This document shows positions 44,692-54,324 of a stretch of 64,000 nt of DNA, one piece after another. The first letter of the stretch is position 1. Each line of letters begins with the position of its first letter. The translations under genes were made by a program, and so were the position numbers. The stretch lies in NCBI GenBank assembly GCA_030403585.1, contig JAUEPE010000010.1:1-64000 (forward strand). The letters are read 5' to 3'. This DNA is from Frankia sp. RB7. GTDB taxonomy: Bacteria > Pseudomonadota > Alphaproteobacteria > Rhizobiales > Xanthobacteraceae. The notes below the pieces were generated by a model. The model did not search any database, had not been told where the DNA came from, and saw only the letters and a list, made by a program, of their open reading frames with translations.

Positions 44692-44954
44692 TTGGCAAGC
44701 TCGGCGAGGGCGTTGTGATAACGCTTCATTCCTCGCCGCGCGACTTCCATCGCTTTTTCGAAGTCAGGATCATGGGGGGTCAGCAAGACCCCGCCGTCCG
44801 ACTGCTCCACTGGAAAAAGCTTGTCGCCTTCCTTGAGATTCAGACGAGCAGCAAGCTCCTTTGGCAGGATGACGCCGATGGAATTACCAATCTTGCGGAC
44901 CTGAAGCACAGTGGAGTCACTCTTCAGGTCCTTCGGGTCTGCATTCTCATTCAT
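44688..44954 (-). CDS. AbrB/MazE-type antitoxin paired with Doc
   Basis: This 88-residue protein has an N-terminal SpoVT-AbrB DNA-binding motif (LQVRKIGNSIGVILPKELAA) and a C-terminal helical tail (EKAMEVARRGMKRYHNAL) that would neutralise the toxin. Antitoxins of this kind usually repress their own operon. The promoter side carries TATACACTCGTATAACA, an inverted TATAC/GTATA pair near 44968-44982 that may be the operator. Confidence 0.9.
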   Translation of the reverse strand: MNENADPKDLKSDSTVLQVRKIGNSIGVILPKELAARLNLKEGDKLFPVEQSDGGVLLTPHDPDFEKAMEVARRGMKRYHNALAELAK

Positions 44955-45038
44955 GGCCGCACCTCGTTATACACTCGTATAACATTAGGGCGGCCACCGT
45001 TCAACAAATGTTTAACATGGGCCCGGCGTTGGTTCCCC

Positions 45039-46976
45039 TCAGCCCATCGCCTCAAGCTCGTCGATCATGCCGGCGATGACCGAGAGCCCGCCGTCCCAGA
45101 ACTTCGGGTCCTTGGCATCGAGCCCGAACGGCCGCAGCAGCTCGGAATAATGCTTGGTGCCGCCGGCGGCGAGCATGTCGAGATAGCGCTCGGCAAACCC
45201 TTCGGCCGCGTTCTCGTAGACGGCATAGAGCGAGTTCACGAGGCAATCGCCGAACGCATAGGCGTAGACATAGAACGGCGAGTGGATGAAGTGCGGGATG
45301 TACATCCAGTAGTTCTCGTAGCCCGCCTTGATCTCGATCGCCGGCCCCAGGCTCTCGCCCTGCACCGACAGCCAGAGCTCGCCGAGCCGCGCCGCAGTGA
45401 GTTCGCCGTTCTTGCGCTCGGTGTGGACCGCGCGCTCGAACGAATAGAACGCGATTTGCCGCACCACGGTATTGATCATGTCCTCGACCTTGCCGGCAAG
45501 CAGCGCCTGGCGCTGCTTTGCGCTCTTGGTCTGCGCCAACAACCGCCTGAACGTGAGCATCTCGCCGAACACGCTGGCGGTCTCGGCCAGCGTCAGCGGC
45601 GTCGGCGCCATCAGCGCGCCGTTCTTCGCCGCCAGCACCTGGTGCACGCCGTGGCCGAGCTCGTGGGCGAGCGTCATCACGTCGCGCGGCTTGCCCTGGT
45701 AGTTCATCAGAACGTAAGGGTGCGCCGACGGCGTGGTCGGATGCGAGAAGGCGCCCGGCGCCTTGCCCGGACGCACCGGCGCGTCGATCCAGCGGTCGGT
45801 GAAGAAGCGCTCGGCAATATCGGCCATTTTTGGCGAGAAGCCGCGATAGGCCGACAGCACCATGTTGCGCGCATCGGGCCAGCCGATGGTGTCGGTCGCG
45901 GCGAACGGCAACGGTGCGTTGCGGTCCCAATAAGCCAGCCGCTTCTTGCCGAACCACTTCGCCTTCAGCGCGTAGTAGCGATGCGACAATTTTGGATAGG
46001 CCGCGCGCACCGAAGCCACCAGCGCATCCACCACCTCGCGCTCGACGCGGTTGTTCAGATGGCGGGAATCCGCGACATCCTTGAAGCCGCGCCAGCTGTC
46101 GGAGATATCCTTGTCCTTGGCGAGCGTGTTGGTGATCAACGCAAAGGTGCGCTCATTGGCCTTGAAGGTCTTTGCCAGCGCTTCCGCTGCGGCCTTGCGC
46201 TTGGCGCCGTCGCGGTCCTGCAGAAAATTGAGTGTCGGCTCGATCGCCAATTCCTTGGCGCCAACCTTGAAACGCAGGCCGGAAATGGTCTGGTCGAACA
46301 GGCGGTTGAAGGCGGAATATCCGGTTTGCGACTTCTCCAGGAAGAGCTGCTCGAGCTTGTCGTCGAGCTGATACGGCTTCTCCTTGCGCAGATCCTCGAT
46401 CCACGGACGGTAGTGCGCGAGCTCGGCTACCTGCATCGCGCGGTTCAAAATATCGTCATCGACGCGGTTGAGCTCGAGCGCGAAGAACAGAAGATGCGTC
46501 GATGCTGCCGTCAGCCGCTCGGAAACGTCGCCGTAAAACTTTGAAATCGCAGGGTCCACGCTGTCGCCGGCGTGGACGAGGCCGGCATAGGAGCCGAGAC
46601 GGCCGGCGAGATCGTCGATCGCCTCATAGCGTCGCACCGCTTTCGCGAGCCATTTTCCGCCATCTTCATTTGCTGTGCCTGTTGCAAGCTTGCCCTTGTA
46701 GTCCGTCTCGAACGCGACGCAATCGGCGGCCATCGTTTCTAGATCGCGCGCCACTTCCGGCGCATCGATCCCGGAATAGAGATCGGCAAGGTTCCACTCC
46801 GGAAGCTTGCCGGTCTTGCTCGCAGGCTTCGCGACTGAAGACTTGGAGGGCTTTGCCTTGACGGCAGATTTCTTGACGGCGGATTGCTTGGTGGCTGGCC
46901 TGCGGAGCGCGGGCTTTTTAAGAGCAGGCCTTTTAAGAGCAGGCCTTTTAAGAGCAGTCTTGGAGCGCGAAGTCAT
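45039..46976 (-). CDS. pepF: M3-family oligoendopeptidase (PepF type)
   Basis: This zinc metallopeptidase has 645 residues. The catalytic motif HELGH is near residue 437 (TLAHELGHGVHQ), with the third ligand region TASVFGEML downstream. It cleaves short peptides in the cytoplasm. The first ~50 residues are an unusual Lys/Ala/Pro/Ser-rich extension with KRPAL-type pentapeptide repeats, absent from typical PepF, which begins at about residue 55 (LPEWNLADLYSG). Confidence 0.92.
   Translation of the reverse strand: MTSRSKTALKRPALKRPALKKPALRRPATKQSAVKKSAVKAKPSKSSVAKPASKTGKLPEWNLADLYSGIDAPEVARDLETMAADCVAFETDYKGKLATGTANEDGGKWLAKAVRRYEAIDDLAGRLGSYAGLVHAGDSVDPAISKFYGDVSERLTAASTHLLFFALELNRVDDDILNRAMQVAELAHYRPWIEDLRKEKPYQLDDKLEQLFLEKSQTGYSAFNRLFDQTISGLRFKVGAKELAIEPTLNFLQDRDGAKRKAAAEALAKTFKANERTFALITNTLAKDKDISDSWRGFKDVADSRHLNNRVEREVVDALVASVRAAYPKLSHRYYALKAKWFGKKRLAYWDRNAPLPFAATDTIGWPDARNMVLSAYRGFSPKMADIAERFFTDRWIDAPVRPGKAPGAFSHPTTPSAHPYVLMNYQGKPRDVMTLAHELGHGVHQVLAAKNGALMAPTPLTLAETASVFGEMLTFRRLLAQTKSAKQRQALLAGKVEDMINTVVRQIAFYSFERAVHTERKNGELTAARLGELWLSVQGESLGPAIEIKAGYENYWMYIPHFIHSPFYVYAYAFGDCLVNSLYAVYENAAEGFAERYLDMLAAGGTKHYSELLRPFGLDAKDPKFWDGGLSVIAGMIDELEAMG
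46913..46957. repeat. Three 15-bp tandem repeats at the start of pepF
   Basis: Units 46913-46927, 46928-46942 and 46943-46957 are near-identical (GCCTTTTAAGAGCAG; the first differs by one base). They encode the KRPAL/KKPAL repeats at the N-terminus of the peptidase. The near-perfect identity implies recent expansion and possible length variation. Confidence 0.9.
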
Positions 46977-47103
46977 TGTGTGGGAAACCTGTGTTCAACA
47001 AACGCTGCGGCGGGCGGGGGCATCAAGGTTTAAGAGTGCGTTAATCGGCTTCGGCCAGAGTGACCCGATTCGAGACAGATAGTAGTAGCGTGCGGGGAGC
47101 ACC

Positions 47104-48600
47104 ATGGCTGCCAGTATTTTGATCGCCGACGACGATGCCGTGGCCCGCCGTCTGGTCGAGAACATGGTGCAGAAATGCGGCTATGAGACGGTCGTCGTGG
47201 AGTCCGGCGACGCCGCAATCGCAGCCCTGACCGCCCCCGATGCACCGGCGATCGACGCCGTGATCCTCGATCTCGTGATGCCCGGCCTCGACGGCATGGG
47301 CGTGCTGGCGAAAATCCGCGAGGCTGGCCTCAGCGTCCCCGTTATCGTGCAGACCGCGCATGGCGGCATCGACAACGTGATCTCGGCGATGCGCGCCGGT
47401 GCAGCCGATTTCGTGGTCAAGCCGGTGGGCCTGGAGCGGCTTCAGGTCTGCTTACGCAACGCGCTCAATACCTCCGCGCTCAAGGGCGAATTGCAACGCA
47501 TCCGTCACAGCCGCGAGGGCCGGCTGACCTTCTCCGACATCATCACGCGCGCCGAGGCGATGGCGCCGGTCATGCGCGCCGCGCAGAAGGCGGCGAACTC
47601 CTCGATTCCCGTGTTGATCGAAGGCGACTCCGGCGTCGGCAAGGAGATGTTCGCACGCGCCATCCACGGCAGCGGCGAGCGCAAGGCAAAGCCCTTCGTC
47701 GCCGTCAATTGCGGCGCGATCCCCGACAATCTCGTCGAGTCCATCCTGTTCGGTCACGAGAAGGGCGCGTTCACCGGCGCAACCGAGCGGCATACCGGCA
47801 AGTTCCTCGAGGCCCATGGCGGCACACTGTTTCTGGACGAGGTCAGCGAGCTGCCACTGACGGCGCAGGTCAAACTGCTCCGCGCCCTGCAGGAAGGCGC
47901 AGTCGAGGCCGTCGGCGGCCGTAAGCCCGTGAAGGTCGACGTCCGCATCATCTCCGCGACCAATCGCAGGCTTCTGGAGCGGGTGAAGCAGGGACACTTC
48001 CGGGAAGATTTGTTCTACCGCCTGCACGTGCTGCCACTGACGATCCCGTCACTCAGGGCCCGGCGCGAGGACATCCCGCATCTCCTGCGGCATTTCCTGG
48101 CGCGCTTTGCCGCCGAGGAGAACCGTCCGATCTCCGGCGTCAGCGGCGAGGCCATGGCTCATCTCGCCCAGCTCGACTGGCCCGGCAACATCCGCCAGCT
48201 CGAAAACGCCGTTTACCGCGCGGTGGTGATGAGCGAGGGCAACCAGCTCGGTCTCGACGATTTCCCGCTGGCGGCCTCTTATCCTCACACCGCGACGGAG
48301 ATTCCGACCGCGCCGTTGATGATCGAACCGATCGCAGCGCCCTCGGTGGTGTCCGGTAGTGAAATACCGATCGCACCGCTGCCGATGGCAGGGTCTCTCT
48401 CGATGTTGACCCCCAACGGCGATGTCCGTCCTCTGGAAGATATTGAGAACGAGATCATCCGCTTCGCGATCTCGCACTACCGCGGACAGATGTCCGAGGT
48501 AGCGCGTCGCCTCAAAATCGGCAGGTCCACGCTCTACCGCAAACTCGACGAAGCCGGGGTTCCCGGTCATGGCGGGAAAAGCGGCGAGGAGACGCACTGA
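47104..48600 (+). CDS. NtrC-family sigma-54-dependent response regulator
   Basis: This 498-residue protein has an N-terminal receiver (about 4-120, phosphoacceptor D56 in VILDLVMPGLDG), an AAA+ domain (about 145-370) with Walker A GDSGVGKE, the sigma-54 contact loop GAFTGA and GTLFLDEVSELP, and a C-terminal Fis-type HTH (about 445-485; MSEVARRLKIGRSTLYRKL). It activates sigma-54 promoters after phosphorylation. No partner kinase gene is adjacent. A Pro/Ala-rich linker separates the AAA+ domain and HTH. Targets are not evident here. Confidence 0.93.
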   Translation: MAASILIADDDAVARRLVENMVQKCGYETVVVESGDAAIAALTAPDAPAIDAVILDLVMPGLDGMGVLAKIREAGLSVPVIVQTAHGGIDNVISAMRAGAADFVVKPVGLERLQVCLRNALNTSALKGELQRIRHSREGRLTFSDIITRAEAMAPVMRAAQKAANSSIPVLIEGDSGVGKEMFARAIHGSGERKAKPFVAVNCGAIPDNLVESILFGHEKGAFTGATERHTGKFLEAHGGTLFLDEVSELPLTAQVKLLRALQEGAVEAVGGRKPVKVDVRIISATNRRLLERVKQGHFREDLFYRLHVLPLTIPSLRARREDIPHLLRHFLARFAAEENRPISGVSGEAMAHLAQLDWPGNIRQLENAVYRAVVMSEGNQLGLDDFPLAASYPHTATEIPTAPLMIEPIAAPSVVSGSEIPIAPLPMAGSLSMLTPNGDVRPLEDIENEIIRFAISHYRGQMSEVARRLKIGRSTLYRKLDEAGVPGHGGKSGEETH

Positions 48601-48949
48601 ACCGCGCTGTGGACGGCGGTTTGCCGGATCGTGCGACGTCACCGTAAGCCGTTCGAAGGACGGAAGAATCCGACCCGTTCAGGAACCGTGACTTGGAAGT
48701 GACATACATCGGGAAAAGCGCGTGGCAGAGGCGCACAATCCGTTGCAAAACGGCTTTCTTGAAGTCAGTTTGTCGTGAGTTGTCCCGGGTAGCGCTGGCT
48801 GCAAATTCGGGGCCTGTATATCGTCTGCGTAGGAATCGTTGCGTGCAGGCGTGCAACTTTCGAGAGGCCGGCGCGGTTTAGCCGAAACTCAATTAGGCGA
48901 TAACGAAAGCTGTTCCACGGGGGACAGTTCACCCAAGGGGTGCGACACA
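48601..48949. other. Intergenic region between NtrC-type gene and L,D-transpeptidase
   Basis: This ~350 bp presumably holds the promoter of the L,D-transpeptidase gene. A weak hairpin CCGTT/AACGG (48740-48753) followed by CTTTCTT might end the regulator transcript. Small frames in the region lack ribosome sites. A TGGCAG...TTGC pair and a GTTC pair were checked and have wrong spacing for sigma-54 and LexA sites. Confidence 0.45.
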
Positions 48950-51172
48950 ATGCGTGACTGTTTGAACCACCGTGCAGGCTTTGACCTTGTCTTGATGACG
49001 GTCGCGGCAACCTTCCTCACGGTATCGGCCGGCTCGGCGCTGGCACAGGATCAGGCGCGCAGCAGTGCCGCGGAGCTCGCGATCGAAGCCGCGATCCCGC
49101 GCCCCGAACCCGCAAACGTCCCGCCCCCGACCGCATCCGACATAAAGCTCGACACCACCGCCACCGTCCAGGACGCGCCGAAGGAAGCCGCCAAGGAAAC
49201 TACGAAGGAGCCCGTGAAGGCTGACGCCGCACCGGCTCCCGACAAGGTCGAGACCAAGCCTGCCGACGTCGCCACCGCGCCGGCAGCCGACGCGCCGAAG
49301 AGCGAGACGGCCAAAACCGAACCTGCGAAGGACGAGCCCGCCAAAACTGAACCGGCAAAGGCTGACACCGCAGCAGCACCGGCGGCCGCCCCCGCTGCAC
49401 CCGCGGCAGCAGCAGTGACCCCGGCCGCCGAGCCGGTGAAGGCCGCGAGCAACGTGCCCGCTGCCGACCAGCCGGTCGCCGACAAGCTCAAGGACGCCCT
49501 AGGCGCCAAGACCTCGCGCTATTTCGACCGCAAGAACGAGCGCGCCGCCGTCGAGAAATTCTACGGCGCGCGCGACTACGCGCCGGTCTGGACCCAGGGC
49601 GGCAGCCTCAATGCTGCGGCCAAGGGCGTGATCGCGCGGTTGAAGGATGCGGCCTCCGACGGTCTCAATCCCACCGACTATCCGGTGCCGGACTTCGCCG
49701 CCGCCACGACGCCCGACGCGCTCGCCGATGCCGAGCTGAAGCTCACCGCCAGCATGTTCGACTATGCGCGTCAGGCGCAGAGCGGTCGCATGCACTGGTC
49801 CCAGGTCAGCGCCGACATCCTCTATCCCGAGCATCCGACCGATCCGAGCGAGGTGCTGACCAAGGTATCGACCTCCGCTGACGCCTCCGCCGCGCTCGAC
49901 AGCTACAACCCGCCGCAGAAGCTCTACAAGGAACTGAAGGCGAAGCTCGCGCAGCTGCGCGGCCAGGGCGACGGCCCGGTGATCGAGATCATCGACGGTC
50001 CGGCGCTGAAGTACACGCCCGCCAAGGGCAAGAAGCAGGCGGAAGTCGTGGTGCAGGATCCGCGCGTAGTGCAGCTCCGCGCGAAACTCGGCATTACCGA
50101 GAACGCCAGCGACGATCGTTATGACGCCACGGTCGCCGACGCCGTGCGAAAGTTCCAGGACGGCGCCGAGATCAAGGCGACCGGCGTACTCGACGCGCCG
50201 ACCGTGAAGGCGCTGAACAGCCCGAAGCGCGACAAGCAGATCGACACCGTGCTGGTGAACATGGAGCGCTGGCGCTGGCTGCCGCGCGACCTCGGCGTGC
50301 CCTCGCTGGGCGACGCCTATGTCATCCTCAACATTCCCGACTACACGCTGAAGGTGATGCAGCGCGGCCAGCAGGTCTGGACCACGCGCGTCGTCACCGG
50401 CAAGCCGGGCCAGCACGCGACGCCGCTGCTGACCGAGACGATGAAGTACATCACGGTCAACCCGACCTGGAACGTGCCGCCGTCGATCGTCTATGGCGAA
50501 TATCTGCCGGCGCTGCAGCAGGACCCGACCGTGCTTCAGCGCATGGGCCTCAAGCTCGAGCAGAACCGCGACGGCTCGGTGCACATCTCGCAGCCGCCCG
50601 GTGAAGCCAACGCGCTCGGCCGCATCCGCTTCAACTTCCCGAACAAGTTCCTGGTCTATCAGCACGACACGCCGGACAAGAATTTGTTCGCGCGGGACGA
50701 GCGCGCCTTCAGCCATGGCTGCATGCGCGTTCAATATCCGGATCAGTACGCTTCGATCCTGCTCAACATCGCCCTGCCGGGCGACAAGTACACGCCGGAG
50801 CGCGTCCGCAGCATGTACGGTTCGGGTGAGGTCGACCTGAAATTCCCGACGCCGATCCCGGTCAACATCACCTACCAGACCGCCTTCGTCGACGACGCCG
50901 GCAAGCTGCAATTCCGCAAGGACGTCTATGGCCGCGACGCGACCATGATCAACATCCTGAAGAACAGCCGCGGCAAGGATCTCGAGAACGTCGTCGCGCA
51001 CTCGCAGCCGAGCTATTCGCGGCCAGCGACGACGCTGCCGGCCGGCGTGGCGGTGGCCAACAATGGCGGCTCGTCGGGCCCGAACTTCTTCGAGCGGCTG
51101 TTCGGTGCGCCGACCCCGCCGCCGGCTCCTGTCGGCCGCAAGCCCCAGCAACAGCGGGTGTTCACCCGCTGA
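48950..51172 (+). CDS. L,D-transpeptidase (YkuD) with peptidoglycan-binding domain
   Basis: This 740-residue periplasmic enzyme has a signal peptide (to about residue 33), an Ala/Pro/Lys/Thr-rich linker (about 45-180), a scaffold domain, a peptidoglycan-binding domain near residue 390 (VADAVRKFQDGAEIKATGVL) and a YkuD domain. The catalytic cysteine is C591 in SHGCMRVQ. It resembles YcbB/LdtD-type enzymes that make 3-3 cross-links in the wall. ATG 48950 has AAGGGG upstream; the longer frame from 48839 is not supported. Confidence 0.93.
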   Translation: MRDCLNHRAGFDLVLMTVAATFLTVSAGSALAQDQARSSAAELAIEAAIPRPEPANVPPPTASDIKLDTTATVQDAPKEAAKETTKEPVKADAAPAPDKVETKPADVATAPAADAPKSETAKTEPAKDEPAKTEPAKADTAAAPAAAPAAPAAAAVTPAAEPVKAASNVPAADQPVADKLKDALGAKTSRYFDRKNERAAVEKFYGARDYAPVWTQGGSLNAAAKGVIARLKDAASDGLNPTDYPVPDFAAATTPDALADAELKLTASMFDYARQAQSGRMHWSQVSADILYPEHPTDPSEVLTKVSTSADASAALDSYNPPQKLYKELKAKLAQLRGQGDGPVIEIIDGPALKYTPAKGKKQAEVVVQDPRVVQLRAKLGITENASDDRYDATVADAVRKFQDGAEIKATGVLDAPTVKALNSPKRDKQIDTVLVNMERWRWLPRDLGVPSLGDAYVILNIPDYTLKVMQRGQQVWTTRVVTGKPGQHATPLLTETMKYITVNPTWNVPPSIVYGEYLPALQQDPTVLQRMGLKLEQNRDGSVHISQPPGEANALGRIRFNFPNKFLVYQHDTPDKNLFARDERAFSHGCMRVQYPDQYASILLNIALPGDKYTPERVRSMYGSGEVDLKFPTPIPVNITYQTAFVDDAGKLQFRKDVYGRDATMINILKNSRGKDLENVVAHSQPSYSRPATTLPAGVAVANNGGSSGPNFFERLFGAPTPPPAPVGRKPQQQRVFTR

Positions 51173-51208
51173 GGCGCCTCAGCATATAAATTTCTTCAAT
51201 AGAATCAG

Positions 51209-51236
51209 CGACCCCGTCCCATGGATGGGGTCGTTT
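51209..51236 (+). terminator. Rho-independent terminator of the L,D-transpeptidase gene
   Basis: CGACCCCGTCC (51209-51219) pairs with GGATGGGGTCG (51223-51233), an 11-bp stem with one G-U pair and a CAT loop, followed by TTT. It lies 36 bp past the stop codon. Confidence 0.75.
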
Positions 51237-51448
51237 AACGTTAACCATTCGCCACCCGAGTTCGGGCAGTGGGCGTTTTTTCGCCACACTGAGCCGGTTA
51301 GGTTCGTATTCTGACTTGGTTTTGGGGGCGGGAAGGTCAACCTCGAATTAACCTTCTCGCTTTAACAAAGCGTTCATCCTCTTTCGCGCGCCAACGGGGT
51401 TGGCGGGAGAGTCCATTTTGAACGCTCGTCGACTGGGTGGGCTCATAC

Positions 51449-53050
51449 GTGCTGACTGGTTTCGCACGCCAATTTGCTGCGGTGTCGTTGTCCCATGCCG
51501 GAGTGAAGGTCGGATCTCGGATCGGCCTCGCTTCGCTGGTGCTGCTTGCGGCTGCCGGTTCGGTTCATAACGCCGCCGCGCTGAACGAGACCAAGACACT
51601 CTCCTTCCACCACACCCATTCCGGCGAAGATCTCACCGTCACCTTCAAGCGCGATGGCCGCTACGACGAAGCCGCGCTGAAGACGCTCAATCACTTCCTG
51701 CGCGACTGGCGTACTCAGGACGAGACGGTCATGGACCGTCACCTCTTCGACATCCTCTGGGAAGTCTATCGCGACGTCGACGGCAAACAGCCGATCCAGA
51801 TCATCTCGTCCTATCGCTCCCCCGCCACCAACGCCATGCTCCGCCGCCGCTCCTCTGGCGTGGCGCGCTTCAGCCAGCACATGCTGGGCCATGCGATGGA
51901 CTTCTACATCCCGAACATTCCGCTGGAGCAGATCCGCTTCGCCGGCCTGCGCCTGCAGCGCGGCGGCGTCGGCTTCTACCCGACCTCCGGCTCGCCCTTC
52001 GTGCATCTCGACACCGGCAGCATCCGGCACTGGCCGCGCATGACGCATGACCAGCTCGCCCGCGTTTTCCCGGACGGCCGCACGGTCCACGTCCCGACCG
52101 ACGGCACGCCGCTCAAGGGTTACGAGCTCGCCAAGGCCGACATCGAGCGGCGCGGCGATGACACCGGGACCGCCGGCAAGCCGGGCTTCTTCGCAGCCTT
52201 GTTCAAGGGCAAACAAGCTCCCGCCAGCAGCGACGAGGATGACGAGGGCTCGGCCGAGAAGCCGACGGCGCCGACCGTGGTCGCCGCCGCCAAGCCGGCC
52301 GATCCGGTCCCGACGCCCCGCGCCAAGCCGTCAGTCGCCGCCACGTTCCAGCTTGCTTCCGCCGATGCGCAGCTCGTCGCTCCGCCCAAGCCGAAGCCCG
52401 CGCCCGTGGCTGACAAGCCGGCTGCCGGTAAATTGTCCGACGGAAAGCCCGAGACACCGGCCGACATCATCAATGCCCGCGGCTTCTGGGATGCCCCCGC
52501 CACGCCGCAGCAGGCGACGCCCGCCCAGGTCGCAGCCCTGAGGGCGCGCCAGGCGCTTGCCGCCGCCACCGACCCGCAGCCGACCGCGAGCGTCTCCAAC
52601 GCAACCCTTCAGGCACTGGCTTACGCACCGGCCGCCTCCCCGGTCGACCGCGCCAACGTCGTCGCCGCCTCCGCGCCGATCCCGCGCGGCGTGCGCCCGG
52701 TGTCCGCGGCCCGCAATTCTGCGCCAGCCACCGAGATCAACACGGTCGTCGGCAAGAGCACCGACGGCATGATCGCCACCGCGACCCGGCTCTCCGCCCC
52801 CAAAGGCGAGAGCATCTGGCTCAAGATCGTGATGCTGTCGCCGAGCGCCAGCCGCGCGATGTCGGTGACGCTGATGGGCGAGCTAGATACGGTTGCGTTG
52901 CGCGGCTATTTCGTGAAGCCCAAGGCCGTGATCGCGATCGGCTTCACCGACGATCCCATGCAGGGCCTGTCCTGCGATAGTTTCTCGGGCAGCGCCACCG
53001 CCAAGCTCGAGACGACGTCGTTCGTCGTGCGCACCGCCGCACTGCGCTGA
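51449..53050 (+). CDS. DUF882 peptidase (YcbK/M15-like) with long C-terminal extension
   Basis: This protein has about 533 residues. The N-terminal helix may be a signal or Tat-like anchor (RIGLASLVLLAAAGSVHNAAA). The DUF882 domain (about 40-205) has the zinc-site-like residues SQHMLGHAMDFYIP (about 141-154) and FVHLDTG (about 184), typical of M15-type peptidoglycan amidopeptidases. About 300 further residues are Ala/Pro-rich and end in a compact segment (GFTDDPMQGLSCDSFSG). GTG 51449 with GGTGGG upstream is chosen; GTG 51437 is possible. It lies next to an L,D-transpeptidase, so a role in wall turnover is likely. Confidence 0.85.
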   Translation: MLTGFARQFAAVSLSHAGVKVGSRIGLASLVLLAAAGSVHNAAALNETKTLSFHHTHSGEDLTVTFKRDGRYDEAALKTLNHFLRDWRTQDETVMDRHLFDILWEVYRDVDGKQPIQIISSYRSPATNAMLRRRSSGVARFSQHMLGHAMDFYIPNIPLEQIRFAGLRLQRGGVGFYPTSGSPFVHLDTGSIRHWPRMTHDQLARVFPDGRTVHVPTDGTPLKGYELAKADIERRGDDTGTAGKPGFFAALFKGKQAPASSDEDDEGSAEKPTAPTVVAAAKPADPVPTPRAKPSVAATFQLASADAQLVAPPKPKPAPVADKPAAGKLSDGKPETPADIINARGFWDAPATPQQATPAQVAALRARQALAAATDPQPTASVSNATLQALAYAPAASPVDRANVVAASAPIPRGVRPVSAARNSAPATEINTVVGKSTDGMIATATRLSAPKGESIWLKIVMLSPSASRAMSVTLMGELDTVALRGYFVKPKAVIAIGFTDDPMQGLSCDSFSGSATAKLETTSFVVRTAALR

Positions 53051-53060
53051 GGCTGATAGT

Positions 53061-53486
53061 CTAGCGCGCCTTCTTTCCTCGCCGATCCAGATGATACGTC
53101 AGCGCCAGCGACAGGCAGATCGATAGCTCCTGCTTCGGCAGCCTGCCCGTCACCGGCACCAATAACGCCCTAGTCTGCCGGTATTCGAACTGATCGGGAA
53201 AGCGCTCGCGAAACGTGTCGACCAGCGTCGTCTTGCAGTTGAACAGAACAGCGGCGTGCTCGGAGTCCTTGAGGCGGCCAAGCCGGATGGTCGAGCCGCT
53301 GCCGGTCTCATCGGTCAGGTAAGCAGGCTCGCCCCATTTCAGCGTTTCGGTGAGCCGGCCAACGTTGTCATGCGCCGCAGCTGTCGCAAAGATCAGGTCG
53401 CGCACCTGAAGCAGCCGCTTACCGATCGGCGCTGGAAGGGCGCCGAAGGCACGGTTCACGTCACGCTGTAGCGGCGGCGCAGTCAC
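53061..53486 (-). CDS. DUF1801 domain protein
   Basis: This 141-residue protein matches DUF1801 (ETLKWGEPAYLT; LFNCKTTLVDTFRERFP; YHLDRRGKK at the end). The fold is related to a small YdhG-like domain. No enzymatic role is known. It converges on the DUF882 gene with a 10-bp gap and stands alone on its strand. Confidence 0.85.
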   Translation of the reverse strand: MTAPPLQRDVNRAFGALPAPIGKRLLQVRDLIFATAAAHDNVGRLTETLKWGEPAYLTDETGSGSTIRLGRLKDSEHAAVLFNCKTTLVDTFRERFPDQFEYRQTRALLVPVTGRLPKQELSICLSLALTYHLDRRGKKAR

Positions 53487-53559
53487 GGCGATCTCCGTTC
53501 ACAAACGAAGTGCAACACGCCGGATTTGTAGCCCAAACGAAGTCCGAGGCGCAAACGCC

Positions 53560-53832
53560 TCAGATCATCCCCAGCGCCTGCATGTAGGTCTCGAGAATCG
53601 TCTCGGCCTCGGCGCGCTCGTTCGGGTCTTGCTTGCGCATCCGCACGATCGTGCGCAGCGCCTTGACGTCGTAGCCGTTGCCCTTGGCTTCGGCGAAGAC
53701 GTCGCGGATGTCGTCGGAGATCGCCTTCTTCTCTTCCTCCAGCCGCTCGATGCGCTCGATAATGGATTTGAGCTGGTCCTTGGCAAATTTCGTCGCGGGC
53801 TCGTCGTCGCGGACGGCGGCGGAGGTGGCCAT
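53560..53832 (-). CDS. gapR: GapR-family nucleoid-associated protein (DUF2312)
   Basis: This 90-residue protein matches DUF2312: [20 protein letters not shown], then [19 protein letters not shown] and IRKQDPNE-like [14 protein letters not shown]. Caulobacter GapR of the same length binds overtwisted AT-rich DNA ahead of replication and transcription and helps topoisomerases. ATG 53832 has GGGAG upstream; the frame to 53919 is a leader without support. It is a core alphaproteobacterial gene. Confidence 0.92.
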   Translation of the reverse strand: MATSAAVRDDEPATKFAKDQLKSIIERIERLEEEKKAISDDIRDVFAEAKGNGYDVKALRTIVRMRKQDPNERAEAETILETYMQALGMI

Positions 53833-54018
53833 CTTGGTACTCCCAATGGAACTGGCAAAACGAGGTGACGCCGGCATCCTCACCGCGCGTGCTGCGAGAA
53901 CCCTTAGGGTTGGCGCCACTCACGTTCAAGCAAGCATCGCGCTCGTCCACAGCGCGCCCACACCTTCCTGCGGGAAGGCGAAGAAAGCTGTTGTGTGGTG
54001 CGACTCAGCGGAGTCCAC

Positions 54019-54324
54019 TCAGTGGCTGTGAGGATGGACCTTCTTCATCGCCTCGAGCTGCTCGGGGCTGGCCGTGCCCTGGTGCTTCGACTTCCAGGTC
54101 TCGTAGGGCATGCCGTAAACGGCCTCGCGGCTCTCGTCCTTGCTCAAGCTGACGCCTTGCGCGTCGGCGGCGTCCTTGAGCCAGTTCGAGAGGCAGTTAC
54201 GGCAGAAGCCGGCCAGATTCATCAGGTCGATGTTCTGGACGTCAGTCCGCGTCTTCAGATGATCGACCAGGCGCCGGAAAGCGGCCGCCTCAAGCTCCGT
54301 TCTGGTTTTGTCGTCGATTGCCAT
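54019..54324 (-). CDS. DUF1244 family protein
   Basis: This 101-residue protein matches DUF1244 (AAFRRLVDHLKTRTDVQNID; LAGFCRNCLSNWLKDAA; REAVYGMPYETWKSKHQ). Cysteines in FCRNCL may bind metal. AAGGGA precedes the start. The family is widespread in alphaproteobacteria with no known function. Confidence 0.9.
   Translation of the reverse strand: MAIDDKTRTELEAAAFRRLVDHLKTRTDVQNIDLMNLAGFCRNCLSNWLKDAADAQGVSLSKDESREAVYGMPYETWKSKHQGTASPEQLEAMKKVHPHSH

Noticed and set aside
48723..48748. Possible sigma-54 promoter (TGGCAG ... TTGC)
   Set aside because: The spacing between the two elements is far larger than the required 5 bp or so.
48912..48930. GTTC ... GTTC pair as a second LexA box
   Set aside because: Eleven bases lie between the tetramers; the alphaproteobacterial site requires seven.
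49499..51151. Long minus-strand frame opposite the L,D-transpeptidase gene
   Set aside because: Shadow frame; the plus strand encodes a complete catalytic domain.
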